Of a stretch of 64,000 nucleotides of DNA, positions 50,709-59,441 are shown piece by piece. How positions within the stretch are numbered: the first letter of the stretch is position 1; the number at the start of each line of letters is the position of its first letter. Location of the stretch: positions 124,001-188,000 of the forward strand of contig CAVWXX010000008.1 of NCBI GenBank assembly GCA_963759155.1, given 5' to 3'. The notes under the pieces were generated by a model, which did no database searches, had not been told where the DNA came from, and saw only the letters and a program-made list of their open reading frames with translations. This DNA is from SZUA-36 sp963759155. GTDB lineage: Bacteria > Pseudomonadota > Gammaproteobacteria > Xanthomonadales > SZUA-36. Position numbers and translations under genes: made by a program.

Positions 50709-51251
50709 TCAGGCCGCTGCGCCGTTGAGGAACTCATTGGTTGTAAACAGGGATTCCAGATCCAACTCCTGCCAGACGTCTTTACCGGACCGATATTGCA
50801 TACGTACAAAGTTTGTTAGCGGGGAACTCTTGGGCAACTGGATGCTTTTACCCTCGTCGCTGACAAAGTGACGCTGCCCGAATACCTCGTCCACGAGCAA
50901 GCCAATTGGCCGTCCCCGCAAACTGGCTGCCAGCAACCGGGTACGCATTGAAACAGTTGATCTCTTGCCGTTCAGAAACCAGGCGAGATCCACAATGGTT
51001 AAAAGGTCACCGCGCACATTGGCGAGGCCCAGAATCCACGGCTTGGCGCCTGGTACGGGTGTGAAAGCCGGTATGGGAAGAAACTCGTGAACCTGTTTTA
51101 CGTTACAGGCCAGGCGTACATCACCGATACGAAAGATTACACCGGCCCATTCACCGCTTTGTTCCTGCCCGTCGATCAGGCCAGGTTCAAAGGCGAGACT
51201 TCGCTGTTCGTAGTCCAGCAGTTTCTCAAACGATGCATTGGCGGTAATCAT
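50709..51251 (-). CDS. pilI: CheW-type coupling protein PilI
   Basis: 180 residues with a CheW fold: IFRIGDVRLACNVKQVHEFL, PWILGLANVRGDLLTIVDLAWFL (the LANVRG core) and GLLVDEVFGQRHF. Position between pilG and pilJ matches PilI. It links PilJ to the ChpA kinase. Confidence 0.9.
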   Translation of the reverse strand: MITANASFEKLLDYEQRSLAFEPGLIDGQEQSGEWAGVIFRIGDVRLACNVKQVHEFLPIPAFTPVPGAKPWILGLANVRGDLLTIVDLAWFLNGKRSTVSMRTRLLAASLRGRPIGLLVDEVFGQRHFVSDEGKSIQLPKSSPLTNFVRMQYRSGKDVWQELDLESLFTTNEFLNGAAA

Positions 51252-51309
51252 GATTTTTGACCCCCGGGATTATTATTTATTCTCGTGGAAGCACGGTTCA
51301 ATACTGATG

Positions 51310-51735
51310 TTAGTTGGTGGCGTGCTGTTTGACTGCATCCAGCAGTTCATCACGGGTGAACGGTTTGGTCAGATACTGATCCGAACCAACAACCCGGCCA
51401 CGCGCCATATCAAACAAACCATCCTTGGAGGTAAGCATGACAACAGGAGTTTCGCGGAATTCGTCGTTGTTCTTGATGATGGCACAGGTTTGATAACCGT
51501 CAAGACGCGGCATCATGATGTCCACAAATATCAGGTCGGGGTGGTGACGGGTAATTTTCGACAGGGCCTCAAAACCGTTTTCAGCCGTAATCACTTCACA
51601 GCCTTCATTGGCTAGCATGGTTTCTGCGGAACGACGGATGGTGGCACTGTCATCAACCACCAGTATGCGCAGTTTTTTTGACTTGGCAGTGGTTTCAGCG
51701 CCTTCTGATTCTGGGCTCAATTGTTCCTGACTCAT
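51310..51735 (-). CDS. pilG: Response regulator PilG
   Basis: 141-residue single receiver. Phospho-Asp in IFVDIMMPRLDGYQ, acidic pair in VVDDSATIRR, KP in YLTKPFTRDEL. The sequence follows Pseudomonas PilG closely through TIRR-AETML, GCEVITAENGFEALSKI and DQYLTKPF, and less so PilH. It is the first gene of the operon (pilG-pilI-pilJ-chpA-chpC-like); the usual second regulator pilH is absent. PilG promotes pilus extension when phosphorylated by ChpA. Confidence 0.9.
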   Translation of the reverse strand: MSQEQLSPESEGAETTAKSKKLRILVVDDSATIRRSAETMLANEGCEVITAENGFEALSKITRHHPDLIFVDIMMPRLDGYQTCAIIKNNDEFRETPVVMLTSKDGLFDMARGRVVGSDQYLTKPFTRDELLDAVKQHATN

Positions 51736-51999
51736 AGCTTCTTCCCTGTATGTGCAGCGATATCAGTGACTCCTTTCACTGCATTCCGCCTGATAATGAG
51801 ACCAAAACTTCCCCTCCCAATTTCGGTACCCTGCTTTTAGTTTACCCGTAGAAATGAACGGTTTCCAGCCTGCTGTAGTTTTTCAGGAATGTTCCTCATA
51901 CTATTGAGCATAAAGGTATTTACCGAATTCGTCTATTTGAATGGCTGGAATCGGAACGGCAAGCACAGGATAATGGGATCCTCTCAGGAAGAATAAACT

Positions 52000-52974
52000 A
52001 TGTCCAATATTGAAAAAGATAACGCAAAAATATTGAAAACCGGTGTGGTCATGGACCCTATCGGCGAGATTAAAACTTACAAGGATTCTACCTTTGCGAT
52101 GCTACTCGAGGCGCAACGGCGTGGTCATGTGCTCTACTACATGGAGCCCGGCAACCTGTTCGCGAAGGACGGCCGGGTGTTCGCTGAGATGCAGAAGCTT
52201 GAGGTTCGGGATAATACGACTGACTGGTTCACTCTGACGCCGGCAGGCATCACCCCACTGGATAAACTGGATATCGTATTGATGCGTCGCGATCCACCAT
52301 TTGATATGGGCTATATCTATACCACCTACATGCTGGAATTGGTGGAGAAGACGGGTACGATCGTCATCAACCGGCCACAAAGCCTGCGTGATGCCAACGA
52401 AAAGTTCTTTATCAATTATTTTCCACAGTGCTGTGTTCCGATGATTATCAGCAGTTCTTCCAGCCTGATCAGGGAGTTTGTTTCCGAACATGGGCGTTGT
52501 GTGGTCAAACCGCTGGATGGCATGGGAGGTGAGTCGGTTTTCCAGATCAGTGATGTTGATATGAACATGAATGTCATTCTTGAGACCATCACCCGCCACG
52601 AGACGAGACCGGTGATGGCGCAACGGTATATTGATGAAATTTCCGAAGGTGACAAACGCATACTGATTGTCAACGGTGAGCCGGTGCCGTACGCGCTGGC
52701 GCGTTATGCCGGCAAGGGCGATTTTCGCGGTAACCTGGCCAAGGGCGGCAGCAGTAAAGGCGTGCCGCTGAGTGAGCGGGACCGGTGGGTTTGTTCACAG
52801 GTGGCGCCGGAACTGATTAAACGTGGCATCCTGTTTGCCGGTCTGGATATTATCGGCGACTGGCTTTCTGAGGTGAATGTCACCAGTCCGACCTGTATTC
52901 GCGAGCTGGATGCGGAGTTCGGTCTTAATATTGCCGGACAGCTTTTTGACGGTGTCGAGGGTATGCTGAAGTAG
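52000..52974 (+). CDS. gshB: Glutathione synthetase
   Basis: ATP-grasp ligase adding glycine to gamma-glutamylcysteine. 324 residues starting MSNIEKDNAKIL, with the family MDPIGEIKTYKDSTFAML start, the VLMRRDPPFDMGYIYTTYML motif, VVKPLDGMGGESVF ATP-binding loop and DIIGDWLSEVNVTSPT near the end. AGGAAG precedes the ATG. Divergent gshB/pilG is the arrangement of pseudomonads. tonB-like starts 1 bp after the stop. Confidence 0.95.
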   Translation: MSNIEKDNAKILKTGVVMDPIGEIKTYKDSTFAMLLEAQRRGHVLYYMEPGNLFAKDGRVFAEMQKLEVRDNTTDWFTLTPAGITPLDKLDIVLMRRDPPFDMGYIYTTYMLELVEKTGTIVINRPQSLRDANEKFFINYFPQCCVPMIISSSSSLIREFVSEHGRCVVKPLDGMGGESVFQISDVDMNMNVILETITRHETRPVMAQRYIDEISEGDKRILIVNGEPVPYALARYAGKGDFRGNLAKGGSSKGVPLSERDRWVCSQVAPELIKRGILFAGLDIIGDWLSEVNVTSPTCIRELDAEFGLNIAGQLFDGVEGMLK

Positions 52975-52975
52975 C

Positions 52976-53836
52976 ATGTCGGTAATTCAAGCCAGAAACG
53001 ACCCGATTACAGTCAGTTTGCTGATGGCGCTGGCTTTGCATGCGCTGATATTGCTGGGGGTTGGCTTTGTGCTTGATTTCAAACCACTGACCCATCCGTT
53101 GGAAACTCTGGATGTGGTTTTGGTGAACTGGCGGTCAGAGTCAAAACCTGATGAGGCGGATTTCCTTGCCCAGGCGTCACAGCAAGGTGGTGGTGAGTCG
53201 ACTGAAGCGGAGCGGCCTTCGCAGGAAAACACCGGGGCATCACCGGGCCCTGCCGAGGGTGAGGATCCCCTGGACCAGCAGGAGCAGATGTCCAGCGTGG
53301 CCGATGCCGCCCGTAAGCAGATAGTCGTAGAGAATACTGAGGCTGAGTTTACCCAGCAAATTACTCAAATTGAGCAACCGGAACCACCCCTGCCCAGCGC
53401 CGCGCTGCTGATGCAGGAAAGCATGTCGATGGCAAAACTGCAGCCCGGCATTCAACGTGACCGGGAATCGCAATCAAAACTACCCCGGCGAAAGTGGATA
53501 TCCGCCAATACCCGTGAATACGAGTTTGCTGCCTATATGCAGGCCTGGGTTGCCAAGGTGGAGAGGGTGGGCAATCTGAACTACCCGGAAGAAGTCAGGC
53601 GTATGAAACTGACGGGTGACCTGGTCATGACGGTGGGGATCAACGTCGACGGCAGCGTCGAGAGCATTGATATTCAGCGTAGCTCCGGAAAACCGCAATT
53701 GGACCAGGCAGCGACACGGATTGTGCGTCTGGCTGGTCCTTATTCGCCGTTAACCGAGCATATCAATTCATCGGTTGATGTTCTGCATATCACGCGTACC
53801 TGGCGTTTTTCGCGTGACTTCAAAGGACTGGATTAG
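52976..53836 (+). CDS. TonB-family energy transducer
   Basis: 286 residues: one N-terminal transmembrane helix (about 13-36, SLLMALALHALILLGVGFVL, including the His of the TonB SHLS-type motif), an acidic linker, and a C-terminal TonB domain (about 195-286) with NLNYPEEVRRMKLTGDLVMTVGINVDGSV and the final RTWRF strand. The linker is Glu/Gln-rich rather than Pro-rich. In pseudomonads a tonB homologue sits between gshB and yqgE as here (TonB3, needed for twitching), a suggestive link to the adjacent pil operon. Confidence 0.88.
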   Translation: MSVIQARNDPITVSLLMALALHALILLGVGFVLDFKPLTHPLETLDVVLVNWRSESKPDEADFLAQASQQGGGESTEAERPSQENTGASPGPAEGEDPLDQQEQMSSVADAARKQIVVENTEAEFTQQITQIEQPEPPLPSAALLMQESMSMAKLQPGIQRDRESQSKLPRRKWISANTREYEFAAYMQAWVAKVERVGNLNYPEEVRRMKLTGDLVMTVGINVDGSVESIDIQRSSGKPQLDQAATRIVRLAGPYSPLTEHINSSVDVLHITRTWRFSRDFKGLD

Positions 53837-53888
53837 CTGCCGTTTCCAAAATTCTCCTGGATTGTTCCTGCAGCATCTACCCAGTATG

Positions 53889-53894
53889 TATAAT
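53889..53894 (+). promoter_or_regulatory. Possible -10 box before yqgE
   Basis: A perfect TATAAT at 53889-53894 lies 83 bp before the yqgE ATG. The matching -35 position reads poorly, so an isolated yqgE-ruvX promoter is only possible. Confidence 0.3.
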
Positions 53895-53976
53895 CATATT
53901 TAGTACGCGTCTTTTTTTCAGGCTGGGTCAGAACTCCCTGCTTGCAATGGCGGTGAACCGGACTAATATTTGAGAT

Positions 53977-54558
53977 ATGAACAGCAAATCAGACAGCATT
54001 GTCAGTGGCTACCTGCAACAACAGTTGTTGATTGCAATGCCGGCCATGGCTGATCCGAATTTTGAACGTAGTGTGACCCTTTTGTTTCAGCACAACGAGG
54101 AAGGAGCCATTGGGATCACGATAAACCGTCAATCCTCGTTTACGCTGGGCGAACTGTTGTTTCAATTAAATATTCCGTGCGTGGATGAGAAGGTTTCTTC
54201 AGCGGCGGTACTCGAAGGTGGCCCGGTCAGCCCGGATCATGGTTTTGTGCTGCACACACCGGTCGAAGGCTTTGATTCCAGCATCCAGATCAATGATGAC
54301 ATCATGGTGACTACATCCCGCGATGTACTGACCGCCATTGCTTCCGGTCACGGCCCCGACAAGTTTGTTGTCGCGCTGGGTTATGCCGGCTGGGGTGACG
54401 GGCAACTGGAGTTTGAAATGCGTCAGAATGCCTGGCTTTCGGTACCGGTGGACAAGGGTATCGTGTTTGAATCGGCCCTGCCGCAACGCTGGGAAAAGGC
54501 GTTGGGCAAACTGGGTATCAACATCAGCGACCTGCACGGGGTCGGTGGGCATGCCTGA
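53977..54558 (+). CDS. YqgE/AlgH family protein (UPF0301)
   Basis: 193 residues. The family start LQQQLLIAMPAMADPNFERSV-type segment (QLLIAMPAM...DPNFERSVTLLF), NEEGAIGITINRQ, the VLEGGPVSPDHGFVLH motif and GYAGWGDGQLEFEMRQNAWL are all as in YqgE. Function unknown; the gene nearly always precedes ruvX, whose ATG overlaps this stop by 8 nt. Confidence 0.93.
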   Translation: MNSKSDSIVSGYLQQQLLIAMPAMADPNFERSVTLLFQHNEEGAIGITINRQSSFTLGELLFQLNIPCVDEKVSSAAVLEGGPVSPDHGFVLHTPVEGFDSSIQINDDIMVTTSRDVLTAIASGHGPDKFVVALGYAGWGDGQLEFEMRQNAWLSVPVDKGIVFESALPQRWEKALGKLGINISDLHGVGGHA

Positions 54559-54988
54559 TGAAAAGATCACACCAACCGGTACCATTATCGCATTTGACTT
54601 TGGTTTAAAACGAATAGGTGTTGCTGTTGGTCAAACACTGACAGGATCAGCCAGTGCACTTGCGGTGGTGCCGTTTGCAAACAAACCGGACTGGCAGGCC
54701 ATTACAAAAATCCTGGATGAGTGGAAACCTGCCGGCATCGTCGTCGGTTTGCCACTGGCTGAGGATGGTGGTGAAACCGATATGTCGAAGAGCGCGCGGC
54801 GCTTTGGCCGTCAACTTGAGGGCCGTTTCGGAGTCCCCGTATTATTTGAAGACGAACGCCTGACATCATTCAGTGCGGAGCAGCGTTTTGTTGATGCCCG
54901 TGCCGGTAGCGGGATGCGGCGAAAAGATGCTGCACTCAAAGATGCCATGGCGGCGCAAATTATTCTCGAGAGCTGGCTTCAATCCTGA
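54551..54988 (+). CDS. ruvX: Holliday junction resolvase-like protein / pre-16S rRNA nuclease YqgF
   Basis: 145 residues from the ATG at 54551, inside the yqgE end. RNase H-like fold with FDFGLKRIGVAVG (first catalytic Asp), GIVVGLPLAEDGGE, and FEDERLTSFSAE plus a late DAMAAQIILESWL carrying the other acidic residues. Known members process the 16S rRNA 5' end. A longer open frame upstream overlaps yqgE and is not family-like. Confidence 0.93.
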   Translation: MPDEKITPTGTIIAFDFGLKRIGVAVGQTLTGSASALAVVPFANKPDWQAITKILDEWKPAGIVVGLPLAEDGGETDMSKSARRFGRQLEGRFGVPVLFEDERLTSFSAEQRFVDARAGSGMRRKDAALKDAMAAQIILESWLQS

Positions 54989-55022
54989 AGCAAAGTCCTG
55001 GTCCGGAGTTTTTCACGGACAT

Positions 55023-55065
55023 AAAAAACCGCTCCACGCTGAAAGAGGGTTAACAGCGGGAGCGG
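55023..55065 (-). terminator. Intrinsic terminator downstream of the algR-like gene
   Basis: Outer stem CCGCTCC (55029-55035) with GGAGCGG (55059-55065), inner CGCTG (55037-55041) with CAGCG (55054-55058), and six T on the minus strand at 55028-55023. It ends leftward transcription of the candidate RNA or of algR. Confidence 0.85.
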
Positions 55066-55128
55066 CGGAAGCAAAGTCGGGAGCGTCGGTCAGACGATGA
55101 TCAGGGAGAAAATTTCCCGCCTTTGCTT
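55023..55128 (-). ncRNA. Candidate structured small RNA downstream of the algR-like gene
   Basis: On the minus strand a TATAAA box (55139-55134) predicts a start near 55127. The RNA would open with AAGCAAAG (55128-55121), which pairs with CTTTGCTT (55076-55069) to enclose two hairpins: GGGA...TCCC type (104-118 of line, 55104-55118) and CGTC-loop-GACG (55084-55096). A strong terminator follows. The start coinciding with the closing stem supports a discrete 105-nt RNA. The -35 region is poor, and an algR 3' UTR is the alternative. Elsewhere in 54989-55331 nothing was recognised. Confidence 0.45.
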
Positions 55129-55331
55129 GTTCCTTTATATGACGCATCAAACTTGCATTGCGTTACAAAAAAATCTTATTGAAGGCCGAAGCCGTCATCA
55201 CGGTTGTCATTATGGGCAAGAACCCGGGTGAGCGGTTGTGTCCATAGTCATGGACTGCGGTGAACAGTTTTAATCGAAAGGTAAAACGAGTGCGTAAAGC
55301 CTTCCCGGCGGTTTTTTTGTCCTTGGGGAAG

Positions 55332-56156
55332 CTACCTGAATAGCTTGAGCTTGTCTTTATAAGTGCGTGAAAGTTTGACCCGGTGGCCGCAATCCAGCGT
55401 CAGGAAATATTCACCGTTGATGTGTGATTCCATTTCCCGTACCAGCCTGATATTGACGATGGTTGAACGGTGGATGCGTTGCAGGATCGTTCCATCCAGC
55501 TCTTTCTCAAGCTCTTTCATGGTCTTGCGCATGATGTAGGTAGTGCCCTTTGCCTGCACACACATATAGTCACCCGCGGCATCTATCCACTCGATATCTT
55601 CCTGGTCCATCCATGTCGTGTGTCCGCCATCCCTGATAGCGAGACGTGAAGGTTCTTTGGATACCAGGTCGGCAATATTTCTCTCTTCCAGATCCGAAAA
55701 ACGACTGATCGGCTCGCCGCTGATTTGACTGACCAGGTCGAGCAACAGGCGCTTGTGCCTGACCGCGCGTTTTTGACTGAGGCTGTGCCGAACTTTTTCG
55801 AGTACCTGGTTTAGTCGTTCCTCATCGATGGGCTTGAGGATGTAATCAAGCGCATTGGCCTCAAATGCCTGCACCGCGTATTCATCATAGGCTGTCAGGA
55901 AGAGGATAACGGGCATGGTATCTATATCGAGTTGTTGCACGACTTCAAAGCCGCTAATGCCCGGCATTTGTATGTCTAAAAATACCAGGTCAGGATTTTT
56001 TTCGGCGATAAGCTCAAGTGCTTCGCGGCCATTCTGGGCTTCGCCTACTATCTCGATATCAGCAATATTATTGAGACGATGGGACAGGCCACGACGTGCC
56101 AGGGATTCATCATCCACTATCAGGGTTTTAAGAATATGATGATTATCGACCGTCAA
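55332..56156 (-). CDS. algR: LytTR-family response regulator, AlgR-like
   Basis: A receiver domain (acidic pair in IVDDESLARRGL, phospho-Asp in LVFLDIQMPGISG, KP in YILKPIDEERL) followed by a linker and a C-terminal LytTR DNA-binding domain (IEWIDAAGDYMCVQ, IHRSTIVNIRLVREM, LSRTYKDKLKLF). AlgR of Pseudomonas has the same build and controls twitching and alginate genes. No ATG exists at the expected place; I use the TTG at 56156 (274 residues), another TTG lies at 56225. The usual sensor partner FimS/AlgZ is not adjacent. Confidence 0.82.
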   Translation of the reverse strand: MTVDNHHILKTLIVDDESLARRGLSHRLNNIADIEIVGEAQNGREALELIAEKNPDLVFLDIQMPGISGFEVVQQLDIDTMPVILFLTAYDEYAVQAFEANALDYILKPIDEERLNQVLEKVRHSLSQKRAVRHKRLLLDLVSQISGEPISRFSDLEERNIADLVSKEPSRLAIRDGGHTTWMDQEDIEWIDAAGDYMCVQAKGTTYIMRKTMKELEKELDGTILQRIHRSTIVNIRLVREMESHINGEYFLTLDCGHRVKLSRTYKDKLKLFR

Positions 56157-56372
56157 GGTTTCGCCATTTCCCAAGTTTGATTCAGTCTGAGCCCTACAGC
56201 TTATCACTCCTGACGGCTGCTGCAATAATCATGGTGCTTCGAATTCCAAATTTCTTCTTTTAAACCATCGCACAAATGCATGATTCTTGATCAGGGGGTG
56301 ATCGGGGCACCCATTAGCAATGACAATATCGAGTGTTGCAAGACACTCATCAATACTGACTGAAGCCGGGCC

Positions 56373-57884
56373 CTAAATGTAGTTTTGTTCCGCGTTCAGA
56401 CGCCTGAAAGAAACTGCTTCTGCGACGTGCTCAGACCTTATGTTTTGTGACTCGTCGAGGTCGGCGATGGTCCGTGAGACCTTGAGTATCCGATGGCAGG
56501 CACGGGGTGACAGGTAAAGTTGTTCTGCCGCAAGTTCAAGCAGCTGTAGTGTTTCACCTTCGATATGACAGAAACTGGCAAGCTCGGCATTTGTCATCAA
56601 GGCGTTTGGCTTGCCTGCGCGATGATGCTGAATTTGTCTTGATGCAATGACGCGTTTGCGGACATCCGCGGAGCTTTCGATATTGTTCATCCGTGCGCCC
56701 AGTATGGATGTCTTTGGCCGCAATACTTCAACCTGTATATCGATGCGGTCGAGTAATGGGCCGGAGACTTTATTCCGGTAACGTTGAATCTGTTCACCAC
56801 TGCACACACAGCGTCCGCTCTCGTCACCGGACATACCACAGGGACAGGGGTTCATGGCTGTGACGAGCTGAAAACTTGCAGGAAACGTCGCCTGCCGCGC
56901 AGCCCTTGAAATGACAATACGACCGGATTCGATAGGTTCGCGAAGAATCTCAAGTGTGTGCCGGCCAAACTCAGGTAGCTCATCCATAAAAAGCACACCG
57001 TTGTGAGCCAGTGATATCTCCCCGGGCCTGGGCCGGGACCCGCCCCCGGCCAATGCGACACTGCTACAGGAGTGGTGGGGTGTTCTGAACGGGCGAATGC
57101 CCCACTGACGATGATCCAGCCCAAGGTGACTGATGGAAGCAAGTGCCGCGACCTCAAGTGACTCGGATTCGGTCATGGGTGGCAGAATTCCGGGCAATCT
57201 GGACGCCAACAAGGTCTTTCCTGTTCCCGGTGGACCAGCCATCAGCAGGTGATGGGAACCTGCTGCAGCAACTTCCAGTGCCCGTTTTGGACCGGGTAGC
57301 CCGATGACATCGCGCAGATCAGGCAGTAAAGGTGGTTTGCCCTGCGACCGAGGTACACATGGTTCAAGTTCCTGATCACCATTGATCCAGTTTGCGACCT
57401 CGAGCAGGGTGAGGCCGCTGTATTTCTCACCACCTTTAACCAGCGCTGCCTCGGCTGCATTAACGGCAGGTACAACAAGCGTTCTGCTGATGTCACGTGA
57501 TCGTATGGCTGCCGGAATGACACCTCTTACCGAACGCAGTTCACCATTGAGTGAGAGTTCACCAAGAAACTCACAGTCATCAAAGCGCTTGTCCGGTATC
57601 TGTTGGGAGGCTGCCAGTATGCCCAGCGCGATCGGCAGATCGAAACCACCTCCTTCCTTGGGGAGTTCGGCGGGTGCCAGTGCAATGGTGATCCGGCTCT
57701 GTGGCCACTTGAAACCGGAGTTAAGTAGTGCGGAACGAACCCGGTCCTTGGACTCCCTGACGGCAGTTTCGGGAAGGCCGACCATATGCATGCTCGGCAA
57801 CCCTCCGGACAGGTGAACCTCCACCGTGATCAATGGCGCTTCCACACCTGTACAAGCCCGACTATATACCAGCGATAATCCCAC
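56373..57884 (-). CDS. comM: Mg-chelatase-like AAA+ protein ComM (YifB)
   Basis: 503 residues. N-terminal Lon-like S5 fold domain (SRACTGVEAPLITVEVHLSGG), AAA+ core with Walker A MAGPPGTGKTLLA, Walker B VLFMDELPEF, and the FQLVTAMNPCPCG zinc-like motif, then the C-terminal PLLDRIDIQ and YLSPRACHRILKVSRTIADL regions. ComM is a branch-migration helicase in natural transformation. The GTG start has GGGGAGGAG upstream. It is divergent from glnK, as in pseudomonads. Confidence 0.92.
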   Translation of the reverse strand: MGLSLVYSRACTGVEAPLITVEVHLSGGLPSMHMVGLPETAVRESKDRVRSALLNSGFKWPQSRITIALAPAELPKEGGGFDLPIALGILAASQQIPDKRFDDCEFLGELSLNGELRSVRGVIPAAIRSRDISRTLVVPAVNAAEAALVKGGEKYSGLTLLEVANWINGDQELEPCVPRSQGKPPLLPDLRDVIGLPGPKRALEVAAAGSHHLLMAGPPGTGKTLLASRLPGILPPMTESESLEVAALASISHLGLDHRQWGIRPFRTPHHSCSSVALAGGGSRPRPGEISLAHNGVLFMDELPEFGRHTLEILREPIESGRIVISRAARQATFPASFQLVTAMNPCPCGMSGDESGRCVCSGEQIQRYRNKVSGPLLDRIDIQVEVLRPKTSILGARMNNIESSADVRKRVIASRQIQHHRAGKPNALMTNAELASFCHIEGETLQLLELAAEQLYLSPRACHRILKVSRTIADLDESQNIRSEHVAEAVSFRRLNAEQNYI

Positions 57885-58198
57885 GCACTCCTCCCCTCGC
57901 CGGCTGTTGCTTAACCGGTACCTGATTCTGCTTTACTGATTTTGTATCGGGGCGAGATGTAATACTTTGGTAAAGATCGGCAGTGCCTGTAGGCAATTAG
58001 ACTTCAATTTGGCTCGTTTTATCGATTTGCCCGACCCCGTGAAGGTCAATTTGAGGAAAATTGTGGTCATAGATAACAGCATGGCTCACGGGCTGATTGG
58101 CAATTGACAGCGGCATGTTCTCGGAGGAAGGAAGTGGTGCTTGCGGCGCTGATACAGGGGGGATAAAGTCGTAGTCACATTGACTGGGGAGTACCACT
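57885..58198. other. comM-glnK intergenic region, no firm signal
   Basis: 314 bp between divergent starts. It should hold promoters for both genes. I looked for a sigma54 box (GG-N10-GC) for glnK and found no good match; a TTGACA at 58104-58109 has no -10 partner at the right distance. No ORF, terminator or repeat was seen. Confidence 0.4.
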
Positions 58199-58537
58199 AT
58201 GAAAATGATTATCGCGATTATCAAACCGTTCAAGCTCGACGATGTGCGTGATGCACTTGGCGAGGTGGGTGTACAGGGAATGACCGTGACTGAAGTACGC
58301 GGGTTTGGTCGTCAGAAGGGCCACACGGAACTTTATCGCGGTGCCGAATATGTCGTTGATTTTCTGCCAAAGTTGAGAATTGAAATTGCCGTGCCGGACG
58401 ACCGCACCGAGGCGGTGGTTGAAGCGATTGCCGGTGCCGCGGCTTCCGGGCGTATCGGTGATGGCAAGATCTTCGTCCAGCCTCTGGATCAGGCCATGCG
58501 GATAAGAACCGGTGAGGAGGGTGATGAAGCCCTATGA
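58199..58537 (+). CDS. glnK: PII nitrogen regulatory protein GlnK/GlnB
   Basis: 112 residues, a trimeric signal protein that reports 2-oxoglutarate and ATP/ADP. KPFKLDDVRDAL, TEVRGFGRQKGHTELYRGAEY with the uridylylated Tyr51 in the T-loop, and the IGDGKIFVQPLDQAMRIRTGE C-loop are all intact. The KPFKLDDVRDAL sequence leans to GlnK. The usual partner amtB is not next to it; instead the ATG of a beta-hydroxyacid dehydrogenase overlaps its stop by 4 nt. Confidence 0.93.
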   Translation: MKMIIAIIKPFKLDDVRDALGEVGVQGMTVTEVRGFGRQKGHTELYRGAEYVVDFLPKLRIEIAVPDDRTEAVVEAIAGAAASGRIGDGKIFVQPLDQAMRIRTGEEGDEAL

Positions 58538-59418
58538 ATACGATGAATGAGAAGATACGCGCAGGTGTTATTGGTTTGGGTGCGATGGGCGCGCCGATGG
58601 CAAGGCATCTCGCGCGGGCCGGATTTCTGAAAATGGTGTGGAACCGCACCAGGGCAACTGCGGATGTGGTTGCAAAGGAAACCGGTGTCTCTGCCGCCGA
58701 CAGTCCTCAACAGCTGGCAGCAGCTTGTAACGTCATCCTGACCTGCGTCTCTGCCGATCAGGATTTACTGGATGTTGTTGGGCAACTGCTACCCGGCGTG
58801 ATTGCGGGTACAGTGCTGATCGACACTTCAACAGTGAGTCCGGCGACGGCTATCAAGGTTGCAGACAGACTGCAGGCTGTAGGTGCCGGCTTCGTCGATG
58901 CGCCGGTTTCTGGTGGAGTTGAAGGTGCGAAGAAAGGCACTTTATCTGTGATGGCAGGGGGTGATTCCGCCAATATTTCGCGGATTATGCCAGTGCTTGA
59001 GGCCATTTCAGCAACGGTTACCCACATGGGTCCGGTGGGCTCCGGGCAGGCTACCAAGGCTGTTAACCAGGTCATGATCGCCGGCATTGCCGGGGCGGTT
59101 TGTGAAGCACTTGCGCTTTCGGAGAAACTAAATCTTCCTTCGGAGCGTCTATTATCTATAGTGAGTGCCGGGGCAGCCGGCAGCTGGTTTCTGGAACATC
59201 GCGGTAAGAGCATGCTGGAAAACAGCTTTGACGTTGGATTCAAACTGTCCCTGTTGCTCAAGGATTTGCTGATTTGCCGGGAGTTGGCACAAGAATTGGA
59301 TGTATCTATACCGACGGTTGAAGCAGCGATCAAGGATTATCGCACTTTGGTAGAACTGGGTGACGGAGACAATGATATCTCCGGATTGATTCGCTTGAAA
59401 CGTGGCGTAGACCAATAG
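58534..59418 (+). CDS. Beta-hydroxyacid dehydrogenase (3-hydroxyisobutyrate / tartronate semialdehyde reductase family)
   Basis: 294 residues, NAD(P)-dependent. N-terminal Rossmann motif GVIGLGAMGAPMARHLARAG, substrate-binding DAPVSGGVEGAKKGTLSVMAGG, and the catalytic Lys segment GSGQATKAVNQVMIAG, followed by KDLLICRELA. The family reduces or oxidises 3-hydroxyisobutyrate, tartronate semialdehyde, or succinic semialdehyde. Which is used here is open. Its ATG overlaps glnK (ATGA), so it is co-expressed with a nitrogen signal. Confidence 0.87.
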   Translation: MNTMNEKIRAGVIGLGAMGAPMARHLARAGFLKMVWNRTRATADVVAKETGVSAADSPQQLAAACNVILTCVSADQDLLDVVGQLLPGVIAGTVLIDTSTVSPATAIKVADRLQAVGAGFVDAPVSGGVEGAKKGTLSVMAGGDSANISRIMPVLEAISATVTHMGPVGSGQATKAVNQVMIAGIAGAVCEALALSEKLNLPSERLLSIVSAGAAGSWFLEHRGKSMLENSFDVGFKLSLLLKDLLICRELAQELDVSIPTVEAAIKDYRTLVELGDGDNDISGLIRLKRGVDQ

Positions 59419-59441
59419 TCCATAGAAGACTTGAAGGAAAT

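Noticed and set aside
58104..58132. TTGACA before glnK as a sigma70 promoter
   Set aside because: The sequence 17 nt downstream (58127-58132) has no resemblance to a -10 box.
57885..58198. Sigma54 promoter for glnK
   Set aside because: Several TGGC starts were checked; none has GC 10 nt after GG.
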